64,000 nt of DNA, from NCBI GenBank assembly GCA_002803225.1, contig NXFV01001227.1, forward strand, positions 1 to 64,000, given 5' to 3'. The position numbers and the translations under genes are program-made. The notes under the pieces were generated by a model. The model was not told the origin of the DNA. It did no database searches and worked only from the letters and a program-made list of their open reading frames with translations. Positions 55,441 through 64,000 of the stretch are shown here, piece after piece (position 1 is the stretch's first letter; every line of letters starts with the position of its first letter). The stretch comes from Gamarada debralockiae (lineage: Eukaryota > Ascomycota > Leotiomycetes > Helotiales > Hyphodiscaceae).

Positions 55441-56160
55441 CCGCGAGGTCTTTAATGTAGACGTATACCAGCAGTCTATTTCTAAGGCTTTAGCTCGAAT
55501 TAAGATTACAAGGAAGAAGCTGAAGGTAGAGGCGGTACAACGGGATGAAGAGCTCAGGACATAATATCCGGATTGTTTACAAACTTTGCTGTAGAGCAGT
55601 TAGTATTCATTGACGAGTCAGGGAGTGATACACGTACTAGGAACCAGAAATATAGTTGGTTAGCTAAGGAGCAGAGTGCTAGGTATAAGAGGTGGTTAGC
55701 AAGTAGAGAGAGAGTATCAGTTCTCCCTGCATATACGTTGGAGGGTTATATTGCCCGTTTGACCTTCTCAAGGACTTGAACTGTAAAGATTTTTGAGAGG
55801 TTCATACATGATGAATTGCTTCTTATTTGTAATACCTACCCCTGGTCTTGATCTGTGATAGTCATGGATAATGCCTCTGTCCACTATATACTCCTTGATC
55901 AACTAGAAATAGCTTACAAATTAAGGGGAGTATAGTTGCTACTTTTGCCCCCCTACTCCCTTAATTTCAACCCAATCGAGGAGTTCTTTAACGACCTCAA
56001 AGCCTTTATTCGGCGTCACTACCGCAAGCAGAGGAATCACTTCCCTGATTATCAGTCATTGCTCGAATGGGCGGTCCTTCAAGTTAGTACTAGTCCCGCA
56101 GTAGAGGCAAGAGCATGGGCTCACTTCCAGAATGCCGGAGTCCCTGGGCCAGATATTTAA
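55441..56160 (+). pseudogene. Tc1/mariner-type (DDE) transposase relic
   Basis: Consecutive pieces in changing frames: IKITRKKLKVEAVQRDEEL (end of the DNA-binding part, 55496-55560), then LVFIDESGSDTRTRNQKYSW (first catalytic Asp), VIVMDNASVH (second Asp, about 55860) and PPYSLNFNPIEEFFNDLK (Glu, about 55965). The last piece ends at a natural-looking stop at 56160. Stops after EELRT, SRT and near 55935 break the frame. This is the IS630/Tc1-type DDE_3 domain of fungal elements. The terminal inverted repeats were not located. Confidence 0.8.
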
Positions 56161-57277
56161 TATAGGAAACACGGCAAAGCAGTCTGGCAGGGGGGAGGGA
56201 GGGCATGGCACCTGAATATCCACTGCTCAAGACATTATTAGATGTAAGCGTGGACAGGGAAATGATGTCTCCATACAAGAAGCAATTTCGGGCAGTAGTT
56301 AACAGTAACAAGAGTCATAGCTTGAGATATAGCGCAATGGCACTAAAGTAACAAGCAATGTCGAGAATGGCTAACTGCTGTTTCGACTGGGTATTGTGGA
56401 GAGGTAGACGGGGCTAAAAGACTTCCTAGGGAGATTTTCTAGACTATTTTTGACCAAATGCTTACTTGCAGACTTGGAGAGGTTAGGAGTATTATCTTGG
56501 AAGAATGATTGCGCCGCCTTGTACAGATAGTGATGCAGATGAGGGATAAGGATGGGTTATACCTGCTGAGGTTAAGATTGATTATCTAGAGTATTTAATG
56601 GCCTAACTTTGAGGAAGTACGGCTCAATGACAATTTTGAGGGAGGTATTGGGCCCAATCTTTCAAGTCTCTGTGGGTGGTTGTAAAATCATGTGACCTGC
56701 GATAAAATGGGGGAAGTTTGGGACACTAGTACTAGGTGACAGCGAGACAGTTATATGACATAATATGGTCCGGAATACATATATATAGTGTTCTCTTGGC
56801 TTTCCATAGGAATTCTCGAAAAGTTTATCAATAATACTTTTAACTAAAGGAGAAGCAGCAGCGAAGGAGAAAAGAACTAAGAGCGAGAGGTGTGGATGCG
56901 GGACAGAACATTCCAGAATGAATTGGGGAAAAAATCAACGCTGGCGCAAGGGAGCACCCTGAGGACAGAAGCTAACGTGAAAAGCTAATTAGAGCATTCC
57001 GCTAAGGGTATTGCGTGGGAATATATAAATCTGGCTGCGGACGCCGTTTTGGTAGGGCTACGTAGTTGTGACTTCGAAAGATGTTCAGCGAACGGGAACT
57101 TAGTGATATAAAGATCATAGAAGTTCCCAGATCTTTGAGCTTTATACTTCACAACCTTCAAACAAAAATCCCAGGCCAACGGCAAATCATAGCGAACAAA
57201 GAGCAATGGGGACTAAACAATCCAAACCCTTGCACAAAAGTCTTCCACCATACCAGCGCCAAAAATGTTTCGACGTC
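56161..57277. other. Transposon flank, no gene seen
   Basis: Stop-dense. The first 700 bp may be the 3' part of the Tc1/mariner relic. No end repeats found by eye. Confidence 0.45.
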
Positions 57278-57818
57278 TCAACTAGCGAACCGCCGCTTCT
57301 CGCCATACGGGCACAAAACGCGGGTGGGTAGAATCATCTCCTGGAAGATCCAGCTTCGGTTGAAGAAGGATTGCCATAATAGCTGGAGGTATGCCTCATA
57401 GTCGAGCTCGGCCACTTTCCACACCACCTTTGAATCTGGTATTACAATCGGGGCTCCGAAAGACGAACCCGTCGTTCGGATCACTGCCGTTTTGAGGGAC
57501 TCTAAGATAGGCTATTGCACCGTTTAACTTGCTGTAGATATCCTTCATGAGAGGAATCTGCGTCACCTTTTCCTCGTCGTCCTTATGATTGTTGCAAACC
57601 GCATCTGCCCAAAGAGAAAGGCCTTCACCTCGACAATAAATCTCAGTGGTATTGTTGATGACCGATGCGAAAAAAGTACGGAGAACTCGTGCCAGGTTGG
57701 TGGTTAAGAGGAGACGCTGGCCGTTACATGCTATGGATGAATCATCTCTGGTTTGCCCCATAGGTAGGAGAGTGAGATAAAAGGAGGTGGATTTATCAAG
57801 GAAATGGTTCATTGTCAC
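57278..57818 (-). pseudogene. Fragment of a second HET-domain gene
   Basis: 57818-57396 reads LSLWADAVCNNHKDDEEKVTQ..LMKDIYSKLNGAIAYL, which is HET block 2 (compare IWIDAICINQ). The frame then shifts, and 57484-57278 reads LLWQSFFNRSWIFQEMILP, block 3. The preceding 5' part (block 1, LSYCWG-like) and the C-terminus are missing. A frameshift near 57440 and the absent ends mark it as a relic. Confidence 0.65.
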
Positions 57819-59074
57819 GATTACCGTGGCATCTTCATGAAGTCTCCCTCAAAGATGAAGCTTTGATAAGACAGATTTCTTGGGTGTCTTTCTTCAAATG
57901 TTGTTACTCGAAGGTGGATAAGTCAAAACATGATTGAAGTTGCCCAGGATTCCGTTCTCTATTGCGATTCACAGGAGGCGAATCCTGGCGTCGTCTCTGG
58001 GACCTCCCCCAGAGGGTTTTCCCAAATTGGCCGCCATCGGTTATGGTGCGTGATATTTGAATCCCTTTTCCAAGATTGTATGAGTTGGACAAATGCTGAA
58101 GTTTCTTGTTCGACAGTTCTGTTAGCCATAATTGTCTTAGAGGCCTTGATGCGCAGAGTGAGAACTTATATGGCTTCGTAAAAAAGAGGCTGCCAATAAT
58201 AAAGGCGGATGTACTACTACAGCCACAAAACTTTTCTGCGACAGAAAAAGCAATCTGCCCGCCTCTTTCATTCGAAGTGATAGTGTCAGGCGCCTTGAAA
58301 TATACCAAGCAATTATTAGATCTCTTGTAAAACTTTGAAGGGCGCTATGCATGCTGAACATGCCGTCTTACTAATGAAGAGGACTTCCGTTTTACCCCTT
58401 GGATAATTACTAAAATTAACTATGAGATTCTTTCAAAGAGCGACTGTTGCTGCTGGTCATGATACGAAACATCACACAAGATGTGATATCCTCTGCATAT
58501 ACACGCCACAGCTGAAACATTACTGTCCTTACAAGCCGACGTAATATCTTTATGATACCCCCTAAATTCTGAAGCAATGCTCGTGTGCACAAGCAGCTAA
58601 GCAAACTTCCCACTTGCAGGCTCAAGACGTTTAATCTGCTTGATCAGCAGTACTGTCTTCAAACAGAGGTTCCATATTGCGTCAATCGCTGACCCCAATG
58701 AAGGTTGTGGAGTCGAGGCACTTGCACTTCTACGACCTCTTAAATTCTACCATATAGCGAATGGAATTGAAGAACTTATTGAATTGTGGTATATGTTATG
58801 AGCTAAGTCTGTCCATTCTCGTGTCAAGGGCGAGATCCAGACATATGTAGTAGCAAGTATCCATCCGCCATCGACATCCATCATGAAAAATATGTGTAGC
58901 AAATACTCTCTCTTCCTTCCGATCTCTTCCCTTCGTAAATAGCCATGTGCATCGTAAGCAAGATATGTCGTCCGTCCAATCCAGAATCGTACTCAAACTC
59001 AAACATCATACTCGTCCATCCAGCAACATACACTCGTATGCCTCCCTCTCACTGATGGTCTTGACAATAAGCAA
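57819..59074. other. Intergenic, no gene seen
   Basis: The frames at 57904-58308 and 58137-58361 have no motif. Right half is the 3' flank of the rec8 gene. Confidence 0.5.
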
Positions 59075-61568
59075 TCAAGCCAGAACACCAATCCTAATCT
59101 CCCTAAACGGCTCCATCACCTCATCAACATCCTGCTCAACCCAAACTCTAGTCTTCGTCGCAAGACTCAAAACATGGTAGAAAGCCTGCGCAGCCACCAT
59201 TGCCGAGTTCTGCTTCGGATCAAACAGCTCCTCGAAGGTAACGAACTTCTCGTTCTGTCCAACCCCACCACCGCCAAGCTCGTCAAAATCATCACCACCA
59301 AGTTCATCACCGGTCCTCTCGGAAATCGTGTTTCGTACGTATTCGAAGAAGTTGCCCGATTCGCGGTCCAAAGCATCCTTGACCCATTCGGAAGAAGCGG
59401 CTGTCTGCGTATCAACTTGTGCGGCAGGACCAAAGATCTCGAATTCAAATTCAGCTTGGCTGGAACTCACAGCTCGTCCTTGCGATTCACCGCGCTTTGA
59501 ACGTGCAATCTCTGATTCAACATCGTTGTCTGATCGTCCATACATAACCATGTCATCCATCTGCGAAGAGAATTGCTCCAGCTCGCCGGGGATGTTGGAG
59601 CCGCGACCAACAAGGGGGGAAGCAGATCTCATACGTCTGCCAACGGAGCCTGGGAGCATAGCACTACCGGCACGACCACCTTGGATGGATGAAGAAGTTC
59701 CTCGTTGGTGGGAGTGAAGGGAGGCGGAGACATTCCAGGGCATAAGGGCCGATGAAGGGTGGTCGGCTAGTGCACTGGGAGCTTCTCTGCCAATCTCAAC
59801 GCCGTTGCTTGAGTCGTGCATAACAATCTCATCGTCGAAATTTCCCCGGCCGACCTCTTCCTCGAATCTAAACATATCATCTTGGCGGGCACGCTTAGAA
59901 GCTGAAGAGTGCTCTTCCTCAATATCGATAGGAGAGCCGCGCTTGGTTCCTTTCTTGCCCTTGATCTTGGCTCCAGGGATAGGCTTTCCGGTGATCTTGG
60001 CCAAGAGGGAAGCGCCGGAGAACATAGTGAGCGGAGATGGGAGTTTGGAAGAGCCGATGCCTTGACCTACGCCGTTCAGACCGTTGCCGAGAACCCAAGC
60101 TTCAGCGTTCTTCTTGGCTTGAGCAGCTTCCTTCTTCCGAGCATGCGCGATAGAGGCGGTCGCCATGTGGGCCAAGTAATCCTTCTGCCAGACGATGAGA
60201 TCGGCGTTGCGGAGCTCCGTGGTATTGTCCTTAGCCAGTTGCTTCTTCTGTTTAGGCTTGCGACGCTTGGCTGGAGCTTCTGCGGTATCTGAGGACGGTT
60301 CTTGCGACAAGACTTTATCTTCTTCTTCGAAGAGCAGAGGGTTGGGTCTGTCGGAGCCACCGAGGCCACCAGCCATCATGGGGAAAGGTTCAGCTTCAGG
60401 AAGCATCTGAATATCGTCATCGCCGTAGATCAGACCAAAATATCCTTCGCCATTGAGAGTGGGGAAGGTTCGGCCAGCGGCAGAATCTTCATGTTCTTTG
60501 CGAACTCTTCCACTGGCTGCGGAGTCGCTCTCCAAACGGCCTTGACCGGGAGGAAAGACGCTGGGTGCACGACGGGCCTCGCGCTCATTGACATCGATAT
60601 CGCGTATCATACCATCAGCGTCGAATTCGAAGATCATATCGTCTTGATAGAGATTGCCTTCCTCATCATCGAAGAGACCGCGAGCTGTGCCGCTGAATGC
60701 CCTTTGAACTGAGGATCCGCCAAATGGGTCGTCGAGAGGAAGTCGGTAAGCTCCTGCGTCCGTGCTTGAAGATGGGAGGTTGATGCCAAGAGCAGAGCTA
60801 GCGTGAGAGGAGACGGAACCGCTGCGATGACGAATTGACATCATAGATTGGGAGGAACGCTGCGAGTTGCGAAAAGGCTCTATCTCGAGGTTCGACAAGT
60901 CGAAGTCGAGAGCTGGGAGCGCCATGTCGGGGAGGAAAGCAGGATCATCCATGAGCATAAGCTGATCGGGACTACGACGCGTCAGTCATGTCCCGCCATG
61001 GCGTGAGGGTGTTCTTACCGAGCTTTCGCAGCGGAGTAATCAAGGTTGTTGTTCCTAGCTACCTTCAAGAGATCTCTCATCTTCAGCTGGGCAGCCTGGG
61101 CGTCGGAAAGAACGTAGCCACACTGCTGGTCGTAGACTCTGGAGACGCCGTAGCTTTGTACGATCAGCCTTGTTTTCGAATTCGGGAAGAGGAGCTTACA
61201 GGAGGTTGCTTTGGAGTCTCAAGGCCATTGGCGCCTCTGGTTGTATGATGGCCTCGCAGGCCTTCTTCACGTTGACGTCGAGAATGGCTTTCTTGTTAAC
61301 CTTCTTCGTGTTTGACTTCGCGCCGAGGGTGGCGACGAGCCTGAACAAGAATTGTTGTTAGCCATGAGCTTCGAACCAGCTTCAAGGGAGGAAAGTTGCT
61401 GGGTTCTCCTCTAGCAAACTTTGACGCGTCGTAGAGTCGAGAAGGAGAGCGAGAACTCACCAAACCGTCGCGACGCCATACTTGCGACTCGTCAGGACTG
61501 CAAAGAATTAGCACTCCAATCCCCTGTGTCAAAATGGAACGAAACTCACTCTCGTGACTGTAGAACAT
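59075..61568 (-). CDS. rec8: Meiotic cohesin subunit Rec8 (kleisin)
   Basis: Exons 61568-61550, 61497-61461, 61340-61200, 61153-61019 and 60971-59075 give about 742 aa. The N-terminal Rad21/Rec8 domain is MFYSHEILTSRKYGVATVW, then VATLGAKS, AILDVNVKKACEAI and GVSRVYDQQCGYVLSDAQ. It is closer to Rec8 (YSH..LT.RKYGVATVW) than to Rad21 (LAKVWL). A long acidic, Ser-rich middle with basic stretches (KRRKPKQKKQ) is followed by the C-terminal winged helix (AMVAAQAFYHVLSLATK), which closes the cohesin ring on SMC1. Rec8 replaces Rad21 in meiosis and protects centromeric cohesion. The first two exons are unusually short (19 and 37 nt), but the joins are unambiguous. Confidence 0.9.
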
Positions 61569-62373
61569 CTTTGAACTCTAGGCGCGTTCAGCGCGACTTC
61601 CTTATCAGGAGTGACGAGGCTGAACCGAAGACTTTCCAATGCTTGATGAAGTTCGAGGATCGACAGGCGCTGAGGAACGTAGGGTATTATATTCAGACAG
61701 TATTTGAAGACTGGGTGGTACAGAGGTATCGTTAAGGGGTTTGATGATGAGAATCGGAAGGAGTTTGTAGGAAATTGAAGTTGAGCTTTGCGATTGCGAG
61801 AGCCATGTGTAGTCGGAAGAGGCGCACGTGACAATTTCCAGATCTGGACCACCTCACCTGCCTTAATCATCTCAATCTTGACGAAACACCTCATAGCTTA
61901 TTATTACTTGGTACGTAGGAACAGAAAGAGATCACAGGCGGGGTGCGAAGCTTAGAGAGACGTGCGACTGGCACAAAAATTCAAGGGATGATTTCACACG
62001 GTAGATTTGAGAGATGTTTGACATGTAAAGAGATCTTATTGTAGAGAGCGACCGCCTGCCATCTCGCAGGGACCTCGAAAAATCTAGCTCCCAGTATGCA
62101 TGAGCTGTTACCTGAACGCCATACCATGTCCAATGCTCCGGTCAAATACAAGAAGCCACTCTATGTATACTTCTCCATGCAGTGAATGCAAATGCGAGTA
62201 CCACTCTAACCAGTAAAGCCCAATCCTATTGTAGGAACATGCACCGCTGAAGAACATAACGCCCAGGTTGTGCAAGAATCGAATCCTACTTTGTTGCCTG
62301 TATACCATTCCAGCTATTATACTCCATTCCCGCCCCAATATTCGTAACTTCGTAACAGCATCCCACCTCCACT
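61569..62373. promoter_or_regulatory. rec8 promoter and FLC 3' flank
   Basis: About 800 bp with no coding signal. The frames at 61529-61894 and 62108-62338 have no motif. Confidence 0.55.
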
Positions 62374-64000
62374 CTATTTAGCATAAGACACTCTTTGGCT
62401 TGCAAAGGCTTGTTGCTGCTCTCTCGTTGGTGTCGATGGTCTCAAAGATGTATGTGAAGCGGATTGTCGCACAAACGGTGGTTTTGTCATCGAGTTCATC
62501 GTCATCGAGTTGTGAGCTGTATTTTGTCCGCTTACTGCCCGCGATGGTGTACCAAACGGAGAATCTGCTCTCGTAATATCATCCTCTCTCCAATTCTGGA
62601 AGTCGCGGGAGCTCCAACTTGCTCTATGGACTCGCGCGCCATATGGGACGTTGCCAGAGATTGAGTAATGGCTGCGCATGCTATTGGCTCTGCTGTTCCG
62701 ATTGACAAGAGAGAACTGAGACTGAGAGGCTGGATTCTCCATGTCTGGAACGAAATCGATATCCTCATCTTCAATCTTGGGCGCTCGGCGAACAGAATTG
62801 ACACTGAAGTATGGCTCCTTTGGCTCTTCTGGCTCTGGAGGTGGAGGTGGCGGCAGATCGGTAGCCTTCCTCTCGATAGTGTTGAAGTACTTCATTCGGA
62901 TACTCTCCAAGTTGTGAGGCTTGAATTCCTCGCGGTTTCGAGTGAGCGACATATAACTCGAGAAGGCGCCCAAGAAGATTAAGATCAGGAGCGCAATGAC
63001 CATGAATCCCTGGATGACGATGATGACGATGCCAAGAACAGTGGCAATGACTCTCCCCAAATTGTACTGAGGCAAGAACGAAATGGAAAGACCGGCTGTT
63101 GCGATCTTGCTGATTCCGAGTATGTAGACTGCCAGTGCTGTGTTACGAGCTCCCTCGAAAGGATTGATGGAGATGATGGCAATGAATGCAATAATCTCCC
63201 ACACTAAAATACCAATGACCTGTGCAGTTGGGCTGCCACGAGCTCCGCCAATGAAGCAAGCTCGCACAAATTGATAGACAACCCAAAAAGTGAAGAACCA
63301 CCAACGAGTGCGTCGGAATCGAGCGAACAACCAGCCAAAGCGTTTGACATAATTTTCGTCATCGTGGACGCTTTGTCTCTCTGCGTCATTGCCAACGAAA
63401 TCGATCCGGAAAAATGAGACTGTTCCAGCAGACTTCGTCTTGTCCTGCTCCTCAGCCATGGAGCTCTCTCGCACAGTAGTGTACCAAGGGATGACCTTCA
63501 TAATCTTCTTCCGTTGGAAATGGATTCGATCAGATTTTGACTCGTACTTTCCGAATTTCACTCGGTAGAAGCAGGCATAAAATGAGACTCCAAAGGCGCC
63601 GACGAAGAAGATCAAGAACACAATCACTGCGATCGCGAGAACTCCGCCCTTTCCTCCATATGAAAACTGGAATAGAGTCAAAGTCATCATCATGAAGAAT
63701 GCGATAAACATTGCTCTGAGGACGATAAGTCCAGTGAAGCCCAACCAGTGACTTCTGAACAATGCGAGGCGATCCTGCTTAATCCATTTCATTGAGCTAA
63801 AAGCCTCAAGAGACCACTTCAAGGCCGCGGTAGCTCCGATGAGAATGGCAATCAGAATCAGGAACCACAAGAATCCAGTCAAGAAAGCATCTGCAACTGG
63901 AATTTGCACGTCCGAAAGCGTACCAGCAAAGCCTGACCAGTTGCCAGGGATTGGAAGGCCGGGAGAGACAGGCAAACCAGCCCAAGCAAATTCTCTCGCT
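62374..64000 (-). CDS. Flavin carrier / TRP-like ion channel family protein, 5' end outside the window
   Basis: At least 542 codons; the frame runs open past the right edge, so the N-terminus (signal peptide and ML-like lipid-binding domain in this family) is missing. What is seen is the membrane part: about eight to nine TM helices from FLWFLILIAILIGA to VIALLILIFLGAFSSYMSL, with conserved RMFIAFF-like and RTRWWFFTFWVV, INPFEGARN and QGFMVIALL segments. The C-terminal cytosolic tail has a Pro run (LPPPPPPEPEEP) and is Ser-rich. FLC proteins affect ER FAD transport, calcium and cell-wall integrity in yeast; fission yeast Pkd2 and Trp1322 are related. No intron is visible in this part. Confidence 0.85.
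   Translation of the reverse strand, partial: AREFAWAGLPVSPGLPIPGNWSGFAGTLSDVQIPVADAFLTGFLWFLILIAILIGATAALKWSLEAFSSMKWIKQDRLALFRSHWLGFTGLIVLRAMFIAFFMMMTLTLFQFSYGGKGGVLAIAVIVFLIFFVGAFGVSFYACFYRVKFGKYESKSDRIHFQRKKIMKVIPWYTTVRESSMAEEQDKTKSAGTVSFFRIDFVGNDAERQSVHDDENYVKRFGWLFARFRRTRWWFFTFWVVYQFVRACFIGGARGSPTAQVIGILVWEIIAFIAIISINPFEGARNTALAVYILGISKIATAGLSISFLPQYNLGRVIATVLGIVIIVIQGFMVIALLILIFLGAFSSYMSLTRNREEFKPHNLESIRMKYFNTIERKATDLPPPPPPEPEEPKEPYFSVNSVRRAPKIEDEDIDFVPDMENPASQSQFSLVNRNSRANSMRSHYSISGNVPYGARVHRASWSSRDFQNWREDDITRADSPFGTPSRAVSGQNTAHNSMTMNSMTKPPFVRQSASHTSLRPSTPTREQQQAFASQRVSYAK

Overview
This window is nuclear DNA of a filamentous ascomycete (Pezizomycotina). The evidence is many short spliceosomal introns of about 48 to 120 bp with GT-AG ends, a HET-domain gene with HET relics, UstYa (DUF3328) genes, a NIMA kinase, a fungal MIC19, and decayed transposons in AT-rich patches that resemble RIP (repeat-induced point mutation). 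A leotiomycete is possible but cannot be proven from the sequence. Exon coordinates were worked out by hand from splice signals, reading frame and family motifs.

Layout. 0-3.3 kb: a C2H2 zinc-finger pseudogene whose 3' end runs into a pogo-type MITE. 4.6-8.6 kb: a cytochrome P450 and a thioesterase-fold protein on the minus strand. 8.8-14.4 kb: a MITE with harbinger-like ends, a short tandem repeat, a WSC-domain cell-surface protein gene built from duplicated exon-intron units, and three small TIR elements packed into about 0.9 kb. 14.4-31.6 kb: a conserved block with a GNAT acetyltransferase, NIMA kinase, TYW3, MIC19, a ferric reductase, 2-isopropylmalate synthase and importin beta-1. 33.2-36.2 kb: a transposon island with a 1.56-kb TIR element, a Stowaway-like MITE nested in it, and a LINE ORF1 relic. 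37.3-42.5 kb: a HET gene divergent from a TRI12-type MFS transporter. 43-58 kb: an accessory region. 59-64 kb: meiotic cohesin rec8 and the 3' part of a flavin-carrier (FLC/TRP-like) gene that runs off the window.

The most interesting part is 44.6-50.6 kb, which looks like a small, uncharacterised dikaritin-type RiPP cluster. A small secreted precursor gene (48689-49044) carries three copies of a 12-residue unit, [S/T]PIESDFYDKDE, each bounded by Lys-Arg. Three UstYa-family genes, each with both HxxHC-type motifs, surround it: two on the minus strand to the left and one on the plus strand to the right. Differences between the precursor repeats fall almost only on third codon positions of the Lys-Arg frame, so that frame is the one under selection. 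No tyrosinase or protease gene is visible nearby. The MFS transporter 2.2 kb to the left of the leftmost UstYa gene is a candidate exporter. HET genes or relics lie on both sides.
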